From positions 1-64,000 of the forward strand of contig JIBA01000019.1 in assembly GCA_000620545.1 (NCBI GenBank): a stretch of DNA of 64,000 nucleotides, given 5' to 3'. A model generated the notes under the pieces. It saw only the letters and a list, made by a program, of their open reading frames with translations. It searched no databases and was not told where the DNA came from. Of the stretch, positions 45,533 through 55,293 are shown one piece after another. Made by a program: the position numbers and the translations under genes. How positions within the stretch are numbered: the stretch's first letter is position 1; each line of letters starts with the position of its first letter. This DNA comes from Intrasporangiaceae bacterium URHB0013. GTDB taxonomy: Bacteria; Actinomycetota; Actinomycetes; Actinomycetales; Dermatophilaceae.

Positions 45533-48031
45533 TCAGACCGTCGCGCCGAACGTCGCCTGCGATGCCAGCGCCTCTCGCAGCTCGGCATCGGCGTCGACGA
45601 GTGAACGGTGCACCGCCGGGGTCAGGTCGTCGCGGGAGATGGCCTCGGCACTCAGCCGTGCCGTCTCGTCGGTGAAGACCCGCGGGAAGGCCACGAGGAC
45701 GACGCGCGACAGGGCGTCCTCCCCGACCCAGCCCGACATCGCGGGAACGTCGACGAAGTAGCGCGGCACGTAGTCGGCCACGAGTGCGTCGTCCGGTGAC
45801 ACCCAGAAGCCACGCGCGAGGTGCACCATCTCGTAGTTGGAGCGTCCTTGACGGCCGGTCAGCTGCTCCCACGCCCACGCCTTGGCCTTCGCCTCGGGCA
45901 GGCTCGCACGACATGCGAGCGCGTTGAGCCCGCCCTGCAGCGTGTCGTCCTTGGCGCGGAAGGCCTCGATCTCCGTGACACCGATGAGCCCGCGCGCCGC
46001 GAGGTTGCGCACGACGATCCAGCGGAAGTCGCCGTCGTCCTCGAGACCGGCCGGCAGGCCGCGGCCGTCGGCCCAGGCGCGCAGGAGCCCCTCGTCGTCG
46101 CTCGTCCCGGCGACGAGTCGGGCCGCCGCCAGGGACTCGGTCGTGCCGGCAGCGGCCCGCTCGAGCAGGCCGGTGCCGGCACGGTCGAGGCGACTCATCG
46201 CCGCCTCCTGGGACGGGCGCGGCACGAAGTACGGCACGATGCGGTGCTCGGCGTAGCCCGCGACACGCGTCAGGATCGAGGAGTTCGTCTCGCTCGGCCA
46301 CGCGTGGTCGAAGACGTCGAGGAACGCGTCGGGCGAGACGGTCGCGCCGTGGACACCGTCGATGAGCGAGGACCACACGACGGCGCGGGCCTGCTCGTCG
46401 GGGATCTGCGCGAGCTGGGACGGCAGCGCGGCCACCGTGGAGTCCGACAGGCGCACGCGTGCCCACGTGAGGTCGGACGCGTTCGGCACGACGACGGCGG
46501 CCTCCGGGGTGCCCTCGAGCTCGGCGAGGGTCGTCTCCGGGCCGGTGACGGTCGTCGAGACCCGCCCGAGCTCGCGCCCGTCGGTCCACCCGGCGACGTC
46601 GAAGGCGTGCGGCCGGTCGGCCGGACGGTCGGCCGGGGTCTCGCGGAGCACGACCGCGGACTCGATCACGCCGCCCTGCTCCTGCACGTCGACCGAGAGG
46701 GTGTCACGGTCGGCCGTGAGCAGCCAGGCCCGCGACCACGCGTCGAGGTCCTTGCCGCTCGCCGTCTCGATCGCGCCGAGGAAGTCGGCGAGCGTGCCGT
46801 TGCCGTACGAGTGGTCGGTGAGGTAGGCCCGCACGCCCGCGATGAACTGGTCGTCGCCGACGTACGCGATGAGCTGGCGCAGCGTGGCGGCGCCCTTGGC
46901 ATAGGAGATGCCGTCGAAGTTCTGCAGCGCGCTCTGGGCGTCGAGTGCCTCGACACCGGCGACGGGGTGCGTCGACGGGGAGCGCTCGGCGCCGTAGCCC
47001 CACACCTTGCGCACGATCGAGGAGTCGACCCACGCGTCGGTGTACTCGGTCGCGTCGACGAGGCAGCGGTGCGACATGTACTCGGCGAACGACTCGTTGA
47101 GCCAGAGGTCGTCCCACCACTTCATCGTCACGATGTCGCCGAACCACATGTGCGACATCTCGTGGCTGACCGTGTTGGCGCGGGTCAGCAGCTCGTCACG
47201 GGTCGCGGCGCCGCGGTAGAGGTACTGGTCGCGGAAGGTGACGCAGCCGGGGTTCTCCATCGCGCCCGCGTTGAACTCCGGTACGAAGACCTGGTCGTAC
47301 TCCCCGAACGGGTAGCGGATGCCGAAGAGGCCGTGGAAGTAGTCGAACGACCGCTTCGTCACGTCGAACAGCTCGGCCGCGTGCCGCTCGAGCGGCTCCC
47401 GGAGCGAGGCCCGTGCGTGGATGCCGAGCGGTATGCCGTCGTGCTCGTCGCGCACGGAGACGTACGGTCCCGCGCACACCGTCACGAAGTACGTCGCGAG
47501 CGGCTTCGTCGTCGCCAGGGTCCAGGTACCGTCGCCGGTCCGGGTGGCGGCACCGTTGCCGATGACGGTCCAGTCGAGCGGCGCGTGGACCGTCACGTCG
47601 TAGGGCGCCTTGAGGTCGGGCTGGTCGAAGCACGCGTAGACGCTGGGTGCGGCGTCGAGGAAGAGGTGGCCGTAGACGTAGTCCCGGTCGTCAGCCGGGT
47701 CGGTGGCCCGGTGCAGGCCCTGGCCGTCGTGGCTGTAGGCCATCGTCGCGGCGACGACGAGCTCGTTGTCGGCGACGAGACGCGGCAGCGGGAGCCGGCC
47801 GTCGACCACGGCGGCCGGGTCGAGCGGCTCGCCGTTGAGGGTGATGCTCTCGACGGCGCGGGCCTTGAGGTCGACCCAGGAGGCGGCGCCGGGCTCGGCG
47901 CACGCGAACCGGACGCTGGTGCGCGAGCCGAAGACCTCGGCACCCTGGTCGAGATCGAGCTCGACGGCATACGACGTGACGGTGATCAGCGAGGATCGCT
48001 CGCGGGCTTCGGCCAGGGTGAGACTACGCAT
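45533..48031 (-). CDS. pepN: Aminopeptidase N (M1 family)
   Basis: 832 residues. A beta-saddle N-terminal domain, the GAMEN exopeptidase motif (256-260), the zinc site His290-Glu291-x2-His294 (HEMSHMWFGD) and Glu313 (WLNESFAEY), then a C-terminal helical domain. It removes N-terminal residues from peptides in the cytoplasm. Length (830-870) is typical of the actinobacterial PepN. CAGGCT 7 nt before the ATG suggests leaderless initiation. Confidence 0.95.
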   Translation of the reverse strand: MRSLTLAEARERSSLITVTSYAVELDLDQGAEVFGSRTSVRFACAEPGAASWVDLKARAVESITLNGEPLDPAAVVDGRLPLPRLVADNELVVAATMAYSHDGQGLHRATDPADDRDYVYGHLFLDAAPSVYACFDQPDLKAPYDVTVHAPLDWTVIGNGAATRTGDGTWTLATTKPLATYFVTVCAGPYVSVRDEHDGIPLGIHARASLREPLERHAAELFDVTKRSFDYFHGLFGIRYPFGEYDQVFVPEFNAGAMENPGCVTFRDQYLYRGAATRDELLTRANTVSHEMSHMWFGDIVTMKWWDDLWLNESFAEYMSHRCLVDATEYTDAWVDSSIVRKVWGYGAERSPSTHPVAGVEALDAQSALQNFDGISYAKGAATLRQLIAYVGDDQFIAGVRAYLTDHSYGNGTLADFLGAIETASGKDLDAWSRAWLLTADRDTLSVDVQEQGGVIESAVVLRETPADRPADRPHAFDVAGWTDGRELGRVSTTVTGPETTLAELEGTPEAAVVVPNASDLTWARVRLSDSTVAALPSQLAQIPDEQARAVVWSSLIDGVHGATVSPDAFLDVFDHAWPSETNSSILTRVAGYAEHRIVPYFVPRPSQEAAMSRLDRAGTGLLERAAAGTTESLAAARLVAGTSDDEGLLRAWADGRGLPAGLEDDGDFRWIVVRNLAARGLIGVTEIEAFRAKDDTLQGGLNALACRASLPEAKAKAWAWEQLTGRQGRSNYEMVHLARGFWVSPDDALVADYVPRYFVDVPAMSGWVGEDALSRVVLVAFPRVFTDETARLSAEAISRDDLTPAVHRSLVDADAELREALASQATFGATV

Positions 48032-48102
48032 GGGACCGAGCCTGCCAGATCGGCAGGCCTGCCGTCGCCACGGTCATCCCCGTCCTCCGCGCAACGGCCG
48101 GA

Positions 48103-48975
48103 TCAGCGGTGGAGCGGACCGCCCGCCATGCTCTCGAGGCGCGCGATGCGCTGGTCCATCGGCGGGTGCGTCGAGAGGAACCGCGTGACGTCCTGCGCCC
48201 GGAAGGGGCTGGCGATCATCATGTGGCTCGCATTGACGATGTCCTGCGACGGCGCCAGTGGTGCGCGCGCGACGCCGGACTCGAGCTTGCGCAGGGCCGA
48301 CGCGAGGGCGAGCGGGTCGCCGGTCAGCTTCGCGCCGTCCTCGTCGGCGTCGTACTCGCGCGTGCGGCTGATCGCCATCTGGATCATCATCGCGGCCATC
48401 GGCGCGAGCAGGCTCATCGCCAGCAGCGCGAGCGGGTTGGGACGGTCCTCGTCGGAGCCGCCGCCGAAGATGCTCGTGAACATCAGCATCTGGCCGATCG
48501 AGGTGATGACACCAGCGACCGCTGCGGCGACCGAGCTCGTGAGGATGTCGCGGTTGTAGACGTGCATGAGCTCGTGCCCGAGGACGCCACGCAGCTCGCG
48601 CTCGTCGAGGAGGCCGAGGATGCCTTCGGTGCAGCAGACGGCGGCGTTCTGCGGGTTGCGGCCGGTCGCGAAGGCGTTCGGCGCCGGAGTCGGGCTGATG
48701 TAGAGCCGGGGCATCGGCTTGCCGGCGGCGGTGGAGAGCTCACGGACGATGCGGTACATCGCCGGCGCCTGCGCCTCGGAGACCGGGTAGGCGTGCATGG
48801 CGCGGATGGCGAGCTTGTCGCTGTTCCAGTAGCCGTAGAAGGTCATCGCGACACCGATCAGCGCGAAGACCCAGATGAAGCGCCCACCGCCGACGAGCGC
48901 GCCGATCCCGAGCAGGAGTGCCCAGATGCCGCCGAAGAGGGCGGCGGTCTTGAGCCCGTTGAAGTGGTTGTGCAT
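48103..48975 (-). CDS. htpX: Membrane zinc metalloprotease HtpX
   Basis: 290 residues from ATG 48975. Two N-terminal membrane segments (13-28, 33-50), the zinc site His134-Glu135-x2-His138 ([13 protein letters not shown]), two further hydrophobic segments (about 146-162, 175-195) and the third ligand in [18 protein letters not shown]. It degrades misfolded membrane proteins and belongs to the envelope stress response. CTCCCAGC direct repeats identical in layout to those before the response regulator lie 36 bp upstream. Confidence 0.95.
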   Translation of the reverse strand: MHNHFNGLKTAALFGGIWALLLGIGALVGGGRFIWVFALIGVAMTFYGYWNSDKLAIRAMHAYPVSEAQAPAMYRIVRELSTAAGKPMPRLYISPTPAPNAFATGRNPQNAAVCCTEGILGLLDERELRGVLGHELMHVYNRDILTSSVAAAVAGVITSIGQMLMFTSIFGGGSDEDRPNPLALLAMSLLAPMAAMMIQMAISRTREYDADEDGAKLTGDPLALASALRKLESGVARAPLAPSQDIVNASHMMIASPFRAQDVTRFLSTHPPMDQRIARLESMAGGPLHR

Positions 48976-49010
48976 GTCGAGTGAACGACCGGCTCGCGCA
49001 CGGCGTTCCC

Positions 49011-49029
49011 GCTGGGAGCGGGCTGGGAG
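49011..49029 (-). promoter_or_regulatory. MprA-box-like direct repeat before htpX
   Basis: On the minus strand CTCCCAGC (49029-49022), CCG, CTCCCAGC (49018-49011): two identical 8-bp repeats at 11-bp period, with a weaker third half-site (CTCCCGGG type) further upstream. Confidence 0.65.
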
Positions 49030-49081
49030 TCGGCCCGGGAGCCGGCCCCGGCACCGGTGTGACCGAGATCTCGGACCGGAC

Positions 49082-49109
49082 GTAGTTGAATCGACAACTC
49101 GACAACTAC
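49082..49109 (+). promoter_or_regulatory. Inverted repeat in the htpX/divergent gene promoter region
   Basis: Perfect 7-bp arms GTAGTTG (49082-49088) and CAACTAC (49103-49109) enclose 14 nt; AT-rich for this genome and 60 bp before the next rightward gene. A TTGACG sequence at about 49122 may be its -35. Candidate operator for a dimeric regulator. Confidence 0.45.
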
Positions 49110-49169
49110 ACGGCGTAGTAGTTTGACGGTGTTGGGGAAAACCGACATCCCATCCGATGAAAGTAGCGA

Positions 49170-49772
49170 ATGATGCGCAAGACACTCGACCGGTTGATCT
49201 CTTGGACCGGCCTCATCATGGCCGTCGTGCTCGCCGTGGCCGGCGCCCTCCTGATCTACGCGAGCAGCTTCGTGGCCAGCAACGTCAAGGAGCAGCTGAG
49301 CCAGCAGAACATCACGATGCCGGCAGCCGCAGCTCTCGAGACCCAGGACCAGAAGGACGCGCTGCTCGAGTTCGCCGGCCAGAAGATGGAGACCGGCGCC
49401 CAGGCCAAGGCGTTCGCGGACCACTACATCCTCGTGCACATGAACACCCAGTCGAACAACAAGACCTACTCCGAGGTGTCGGCCGAGTACCTCAAGGCCG
49501 CCAAGGACCCGAGCGCCGACCCGGCACAGGTGAAGACGCTCGGCGACCTGCGGGAGAGCCTCTTCATGGGCAACACCCTGCGGGGCCTGCTCCTCAACGC
49601 CTACGCCTTCGGCACCATGGGCACGATCGCCCTGTACGCCGGCATCGGCGCCCTCATCGGAGCCGCCCTCCTGCTCGCCCTCGGCCTGCTGGGCCTGCGC
49701 CACGCGAGGACCGTCGAGGACACGGCGCCCGAGCGAGCGGTCGCCACCCGAGCGGTCCCCCAGAACGCCTGA
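49170..49772 (+). CDS. Two-span membrane protein with extracytoplasmic middle domain, unknown function
   Basis: 200 residues (ATG 49170; ATG 49173 also possible). Membrane segments about 12-34 and 145-175 flank an extracytoplasmic domain of ~105 residues rich in Gln, Lys and Ala with helical character ([32 protein letters not shown]). The Arg/Glu-rich end is cytoplasmic. Divergent from htpX and possibly in the same stress regulon. No family recognised. Confidence 0.75.
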   Translation: MMRKTLDRLISWTGLIMAVVLAVAGALLIYASSFVASNVKEQLSQQNITMPAAAALETQDQKDALLEFAGQKMETGAQAKAFADHYILVHMNTQSNNKTYSEVSAEYLKAAKDPSADPAQVKTLGDLRESLFMGNTLRGLLLNAYAFGTMGTIALYAGIGALIGAALLLALGLLGLRHARTVEDTAPERAVATRAVPQNA

Positions 49773-49828
49773 CCCGCCGCACCGTCCGGTACGAACGTCG
49801 CCCGACGCGCGGAGACCAGGACGGCCGC

Positions 49829-49864
49829 ACGACGACCCCGAGGCCCATGCCTCGGGGTCGTCGT
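49829..49864. terminator. Long bidirectional hairpin between a membrane-protein gene and nuoN
   Basis: A perfect 16-bp stem (49829-49844 with 49849-49864) with loop CCAT, 2 bp beyond the nuoN stop. It terminates the rightward gene and the leftward nuo operon. Confidence 0.8.
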
Positions 49865-49866
49865 CG

Positions 49867-51453
49867 TCAGCCGAGGAGGCGCAGCAGCAGGTCGGGCTGG
49901 ACACTCACGACGACCAGCACGGCGGAGGCGAGCACGAGGCCCGCGACCATGGCCGGACGACGTCGGCCCGACCGGGCACCGCTCCGGGCCCGTGCGATGT
50001 CGGGTTCGCCGTCGGACTCGCCGTCGGGTGCGGTGATGACGGCGCGGAGCCAGCGCAGGTAGACGGCGACACCGATGACGGCGTTGACCGCCGCGACGAC
50101 CGCGAGCCAGACCCAGCCCTCGGCGACGACCGGCCGCAGGGCCGTGACCTTGCCGACGAGCCCGATGACGCCGGGCGGGAGGCCTGCGAGCGAGGTCAGC
50201 GCGAGAGCGAGGGCGCCGGCGCGCCAGGGGTGGCGCTGCCACAGTCCCTCGTAGGCGGCGATGGAGCGGCCGTCGCCGGGCCGGTCCTGCAGCGTGACGG
50301 CGACGACGGCGAAGGCCACGAGAGTCGCGACGACATAGGTGAGCAGGTAGGTCGCGCTCGCGCCGACCCCGAGCGCCGAGATGCTGACGAGCGGCAGCAC
50401 GACCCAGCCCGCCTGCGCGACCGTCGACCACGCGAGCAGGCGCACGACGTCGTCCTGGCGCAGGGCCATGACGTTGCCGAGCGTCATGCTGAGCGACGCG
50501 AGCACCGCGATCGACAGGAGGGCGGGCGTCCCGAGCGCCGCCACGGCCCGCAGCACGACGAGCAGCGCTGCGAGCGCGGCGACCTTGGAGACCGTGGCGA
50601 GGAAGGTCGCGATGGGCACGGACGAGCCGGCATATGCCGTGGGCGTCCACGCGTGGAAGGGCACGAGCGAGAGCTTGAAGCCGACCCCGGCGATGACGAG
50701 GACCGTGGCCAGACCGACCACCCCGGCGGACGTGGACGGGAAGACGACGGTGGACGGGCCTCCGGGAGCCGCCGTGAACGCGCCCCCCGACGAGAGCGCT
50801 GCGTCCGGGGTGAGGAACGGGCTGCCCGTCGCCGTGAACCAGAGCGCCACCCCGAGCACGAGCAGGGCGAAGGAGACGAGGGACGTCACGAGCAGCTGCG
50901 TGGCGCCTGCCACGGCAGACCGTCGACCCGAGAGCGCCACGAGCGCGATGACGGGCAGGGTCGCGAGCTCGAGGGCGATGAGCCAGGTCCCGACGTCACG
51001 GCTGGCCGCCACGACGACGGTGCCGGCCAGCGCCGCGAGGAGCAGCACGGCCTCGACCGGCTCACGGGTGCTGTCGGCGGGGCGGCGACGGCGTGTGGCG
51101 GGCCAGGCGAGAGCGATGCAGACGAGGGCCGAGATCGCGGCGGCGAGCTGGAGGGTGCCGCCGAGGGCGTCCGCCTGCCAGAGGCACACCTGCGACACGC
51201 CGTCGATGGTCGGCGCCGCGCCGGCGGCGACGTCACGACCGGTGAGGCAGAACGTCTCGCGCGTCGACCCGCCGCCCAGCGCGAGCCCGGGCACGGCCGC
51301 GGCCGCGGCTCCGAGCGCGGCCAGCCCGGCGATGGCGTACGGCACGCGACGCAGGCGGGGGTTGACGAGGTCCACGGCGAGCACCAGGACGAGGCCCGCG
51401 ACCGGCAGGAGCGCCGGCAGGAGGGTCGCGTAGTCGATGGCGAGGCCGTTCAC
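49867..51453 (-). CDS. nuoN: NADH-quinone oxidoreductase-type subunit N
   Basis: 528 residues, about 14 membrane segments; an antiporter-like proton pump subunit of complex I. GVGFKLSLVPFHAWTPTAYAGSSVPIATFLATVSKVAA (pumping Lys and Pro-kinked helices) and AWSTVAQAGW are diagnostic. GTG start overlaps the nuoM stop by 4 nt. Last gene of the operon; a 16-bp hairpin follows. Confidence 0.93.
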   Translation of the reverse strand: MNGLAIDYATLLPALLPVAGLVLVLAVDLVNPRLRRVPYAIAGLAALGAAAAAVPGLALGGGSTRETFCLTGRDVAAGAAPTIDGVSQVCLWQADALGGTLQLAAAISALVCIALAWPATRRRRPADSTREPVEAVLLLAALAGTVVVAASRDVGTWLIALELATLPVIALVALSGRRSAVAGATQLLVTSLVSFALLVLGVALWFTATGSPFLTPDAALSSGGAFTAAPGGPSTVVFPSTSAGVVGLATVLVIAGVGFKLSLVPFHAWTPTAYAGSSVPIATFLATVSKVAALAALLVVLRAVAALGTPALLSIAVLASLSMTLGNVMALRQDDVVRLLAWSTVAQAGWVVLPLVSISALGVGASATYLLTYVVATLVAFAVVAVTLQDRPGDGRSIAAYEGLWQRHPWRAGALALALTSLAGLPPGVIGLVGKVTALRPVVAEGWVWLAVVAAVNAVIGVAVYLRWLRAVITAPDGESDGEPDIARARSGARSGRRRPAMVAGLVLASAVLVVVSVQPDLLLRLLG

Positions 51454-52955
51454 GGCGACACGCCCAGACCGGACAGCAGGCCCGTCGTGGCGGTATCCGA
51501 GAGACCGAGCAGCAGGTGTGGCAGCACCCCGAGCACGACGATGACGACCACGAGGACCATGACGACAGCCCAGCGCGGGCCTCGTGCGTCAGCGACCGGC
51601 TCGGCGGCAGCGCCCACGGCCGCGTCGCTGCCCTCCCCGGCCCAGACGATCCGGGCGACGCGCAGCGCGTAGGCCGCCGCGAGCGCGAGTCCCACGGCGC
51701 CGAGCACGACGCAGGCGCGCAGGAGCGCGACGGGACGGTCGGGCGCGGGCGACCACGCGGCATACAACGCGAGGAACTCACCCCAGAAGCTGACGAGGCC
51801 GGGGAGCCCCAGCGCTGCGGCCAGGCCGACGACGAGCGCCAGTCCGAAGCGAGGAGCCTTGTCGCGCAGGGCCGCACGGGCCACGTGCAGGTCGGAGGAC
51901 CCCCACTGCTCCTTGAGGTCACCGACGACGAAGAAGAGCAGGGCGGCGACCACACCGTGCGCGATGTTGCCGAAGAGCGCCGCCTGCAGGCCCGTCTCGC
52001 TGCCCGAGGCGATCGCGAGCGCCACGAAGCCCATGTGCGCCACCGAGCTATAGGCGATGAGCCGCTTGAGGTCGCGCTCGACGAGGCAGGCCAGGCCTCC
52101 CCAGAGGATGCCGACGACGCCGAGGAGCGCGAGCACCGGGCTCAGCCGGGCCACGCCCTCGGGGACGGTGGGGACGGCGAGCCGGACGATGCCGTAGGTG
52201 CCCATCTTGAGCAGCACGGCCGCGAGCAGCACCGAGCCGGCCGTGGGCGCGATGGTGTGGGCCGAGGGCAGCCACGTGTGCAGCGGCCACAGCGGCACCT
52301 TGATGCCGAGCCCGAGCAGCAGCATCGCGGCGATCGCGACCTGGAGCGGACGCGAGAGGCCCGCACCGTGGCGCTCTGCGAGGACGGCGAGGTCGCTCGT
52401 GCCCTGGTGGTGGACGAGGAAGAGGATGCCGACGAGCATCAGCGTCGAGCCAAGCACCGTGAAGAGGACGAAGCGGCCGGCCGCGTCGGCCCGGGTCTCG
52501 TCGGCCACGTGGTCGTCACCGAAGCGGCGCACGAGCACCCACATCGGCACGAGGACCACCTCGAAGGCGATGAAGAAGAGGATGGCGTCGCGCGCCATGA
52601 ACGTCGCGAGGGCCCCCGCCTCGACGAGCAGGACGCAGCCGAGGAAGGTCGACCCGGTGCCTCCCCTGGGGATCGGACCGGAGAGGGCGTGGGCGACCAC
52701 GGCGACGGTCAGCAGGGCGGTGAGCAGCACGAGCGCCGCCGAGACGCCGTCGACACCGAAGTGCCACCGGACGCCGAGCGAGCGGATCCACGGCACGTCG
52801 ACCTCGTGGCGGCCGGAGACGACCACGACAGCGAGGACGGCTGTGACGACGGTGGATCCGAGCGCGATGCCGCGCTCGACCGTGGACTCACCGGGGATCG
52901 CGATCAGGGCGATCGCCGCGAGCAGCGGCAGCAGGAGCATGAGGGTCAGCGCCAT
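51450..52955 (-). CDS. nuoM: Complex I subunit M
   Basis: 501 residues from ATG 52955. Antiporter-like subunit with the Glu of TM5 in FIAFEVVLVPMWVLVRRFG, the pumping Lys in LGIKVPLWPLHTWLPSAHTIAPTAGSVLL and AYSSVAHMGFVALA. The start lies inside the last codons of nuoL (10-bp overlap). Confidence 0.93.
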   Translation of the reverse strand: MALTLMLLLPLLAAIALIAIPGESTVERGIALGSTVVTAVLAVVVVSGRHEVDVPWIRSLGVRWHFGVDGVSAALVLLTALLTVAVVAHALSGPIPRGGTGSTFLGCVLLVEAGALATFMARDAILFFIAFEVVLVPMWVLVRRFGDDHVADETRADAAGRFVLFTVLGSTLMLVGILFLVHHQGTSDLAVLAERHGAGLSRPLQVAIAAMLLLGLGIKVPLWPLHTWLPSAHTIAPTAGSVLLAAVLLKMGTYGIVRLAVPTVPEGVARLSPVLALLGVVGILWGGLACLVERDLKRLIAYSSVAHMGFVALAIASGSETGLQAALFGNIAHGVVAALLFFVVGDLKEQWGSSDLHVARAALRDKAPRFGLALVVGLAAALGLPGLVSFWGEFLALYAAWSPAPDRPVALLRACVVLGAVGLALAAAYALRVARIVWAGEGSDAAVGAAAEPVADARGPRWAVVMVLVVVIVVLGVLPHLLLGLSDTATTGLLSGLGVSP

Positions 52956-54859
52956 GCGGTCACCCCCAGGACGGCGACGAGCACGACACCCGCGAGCAGG
53001 CTGAGCAAGGACAACGACGGCACGGCGCGGTGGCCGCGCTCCCCCGCCCGGCCGGCGGCTCGCGCCACGACGGCCGTCGCGCGTGGGTAGGCGTCGACGA
53101 CGTCGCGGTCGAGCACCACGACGAGACGCGCGACCGCGGTGACGGCCCGGCCGATTCCGACGTATGCCGTGTCGACGCCGAAGCCGCGCACGGCTGACTC
53201 GCGGACACGGACGGGGATGCGGTCGGCCACGTCGAGGCGACCGCGGTCGCTGACGGACCACACGGCATACGCGGCGCCGGCGACGAGCAGCAGGGACAGC
53301 AGCGAGCTCACGAGGCCGAGGTGGAGGCCGCCGCGCAGGGTGGTGAGGAAGAGGGTGCCGACGAGGGTCAGTGCCGCGAGCACCGACACGACGAGCGCGG
53401 CCGAGAGCGTGATCGCCGCGTGGCCGTGGGCGTGCACGCGCTCGACCTCGGCGTCGTCGGCGCTGTCGGCGGTGGTCACGACCGCGACGTGCTCTTCGGC
53501 GACGACTGCCGGGGCGGCTTCGGGTAGCTCACCCGACGCCGCCACCGCCGTGTCGAGGAGCAGCCAGGCCCGGGCGCAGTAGGCGGCCGTGAGCGCGACG
53601 GTGACGAAGAGCGCGACGACGACGAGCCAGGCGCGCAGGCCGCCCCCGGCCGTCGCGCCCTCGAGCGCTGCGTCGATGACGGTGTCCTTGGTGAAGAAGC
53701 CGATGAGCGGCGGCACCCCGGCGAGGGCGGCGAAGCCCATCCCCATCGACCACCGCAACGCGCCGGTGGGGCGCAGCCGGCCGCGCAGGGCCGCGAGGGC
53801 GGTCGCACCGGCGAGGACGGAGAGCCAGCCGGCGCCGAGGAAGAGCAGCGCCTTGAAGAACGCGTGACCGATGAGCTGCGAGATGCCGGCGCCCGGACCG
53901 AGCTCGGCGGGCGCCGCGGCCAGGGCGGAGAGCATGATGGCGACCTGGCTCAGGGTCGAGTAGGCGAGCATCCGCTTGAGGTCGGTCTGTGCCAGCGCGA
54001 GCATGGCGGCATAGACCATCGTCACGGCGGTCAGGACGGCGAGCAGCGTGCGCGCACCGTCGTGCTCGGCGTAGAGGCTGAAGAGGCGCGCGATGACGTA
54101 GGTTCCCGCCGCGACCATGGTCGCCGCATGGATGAGGGCCGAAGCAGGGGTCGGGCCCTCCATGGCGTCGGGAAGCCAGTCGTGGAAGGGCACGAGACCG
54201 GACTTGCCCGCGACGCCGATGATGATGCCGACGAGGCCGACGGTCAGCAGCGTGTCGTCACCGCTCGCCGTGAGCACCGCCATGAGGTCGGTGGAGCGGG
54301 CCTGCACCGAGAGCGCCACGATGCCGACGACCATGGCGATGTCGGCCACGCGCGTGACGAGAAAGGCCTTGTAGGCGGCCCGTCTCGCCGCCGGGCGCTC
54401 GCTGTCGTGGCCGATGAGCAGCCACGAGCACCAACCCATGACCTCCCAGCCGATGAGCAGGAGGACGAGGTCGCCCGACTGGACGAGGAGCAGCATCCCG
54501 GACGCGAAGAGCGAGACGGTCGCGGCGAACTGGCCGTAGCGAGGGTCGTCGCGCAGGTACCACGCCGTGAAGACCTGGATGCCCAGCACGACGAGCGCGA
54601 CGACGAACGCGACCAGTCCGGAGAGGCGGTCCGACAGCAGGTGCAGCGGTACCGACAGGTCACCGAGCGGGAGGCTGCCGATGGTGGTGATGTCGGCGGT
54701 GCGCGACGGGGCGACCCACTGGACGAGTCCGAGCACCGCGACACAGGCCGACACCGCGACCGCGATGACCGAGGCGAGGCTTCGCTGGCGCCGGGCGAGC
54801 AGCCCTGCCAGGGCCGCCAGCGCCGGGAGCACGACGATCATCCGCACGATCCAGCTCAC
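52946..54859 (-). CDS. nuoL: Complex I subunit L
   Basis: 637 residues from GTG 54859, overlapping the nuoK stop by 4 nt. Conserved LLLIGWEVMGWCSWLLIGH (TM5 Glu), GKSGLVPFHDWLPDAMEGPTPASALIHAATMVAAG and AYSTLSQVAIML. The C-terminal part carries the amphipathic lateral helix region, with a His/Glu/Asp-rich loop (ERVHAHGHAA, residues about 480-500). Confidence 0.93.
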   Translation of the reverse strand: MSWIVRMIVVLPALAALAGLLARRQRSLASVIAVAVSACVAVLGLVQWVAPSRTADITTIGSLPLGDLSVPLHLLSDRLSGLVAFVVALVVLGIQVFTAWYLRDDPRYGQFAATVSLFASGMLLLVQSGDLVLLLIGWEVMGWCSWLLIGHDSERPAARRAAYKAFLVTRVADIAMVVGIVALSVQARSTDLMAVLTASGDDTLLTVGLVGIIIGVAGKSGLVPFHDWLPDAMEGPTPASALIHAATMVAAGTYVIARLFSLYAEHDGARTLLAVLTAVTMVYAAMLALAQTDLKRMLAYSTLSQVAIMLSALAAAPAELGPGAGISQLIGHAFFKALLFLGAGWLSVLAGATALAALRGRLRPTGALRWSMGMGFAALAGVPPLIGFFTKDTVIDAALEGATAGGGLRAWLVVVALFVTVALTAAYCARAWLLLDTAVAASGELPEAAPAVVAEEHVAVVTTADSADDAEVERVHAHGHAAITLSAALVVSVLAALTLVGTLFLTTLRGGLHLGLVSSLLSLLLVAGAAYAVWSVSDRGRLDVADRIPVRVRESAVRGFGVDTAYVGIGRAVTAVARLVVVLDRDVVDAYPRATAVVARAAGRAGERGHRAVPSLSLLSLLAGVVLVAVLGVTAWR

Positions 54860-55293
54860 GACGTGGCCTCCCGCGCCGCCGCTGCAGCCTCGCGCCCGGT
54901 CTCGGGGGCAGCGACGGCGGCGTCGCGCGCGTCGGCGTCGGGGGCGTCGGCGACGTCCGCCTCGTCGGCGCGCTCCTCCGGGGTGTCGTCGGTGAGGTCG
55001 GGTACCGCGGTGAGGTCGATGTGTCCCGAGCGGCGGAACATCACGAGGATGATCGCGAGTGCCACGGTGATCTCGGCCGCGGCGATGGTGATGACGAAGA
55101 GCGTCAGCACCGGTCCGGCCGAGAGGGGTGCGCCGGGGCGCGATCCAGCCGTGACGAGCAGCAGGTTGGCGGCGTTGAGGACGAGCTCGACCCCGATGAG
55201 CACGAGGACGGCGTTGCGGCGGGCGAGGACTCCGTAGACACCGAGCCCGGCGAGCAGCGCCGCGAGGGCGGCGGGCAAGGAGAGGTGGATCAT
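54856..55293 (-). CDS. nuoK: Complex I subunit K with C-terminal extension
   Basis: 145 residues. Three membrane helices with the two proton-path Glu residues (LIGVELVLNAANLLLV and AAAEITVALAIILVMFRR). The normal length is about 100; the final ~45 residues are an acidic, Ala/Asp/Glu-rich tail probably in the cytoplasm. ATG start overlaps the nuoJ stop by 4 nt. Confidence 0.93.
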   Translation of the reverse strand: MIHLSLPAALAALLAGLGVYGVLARRNAVLVLIGVELVLNAANLLLVTAGSRPGAPLSAGPVLTLFVITIAAAEITVALAIILVMFRRSGHIDLTAVPDLTDDTPEERADEADVADAPDADARDAAVAAPETGREAAAAAREATS

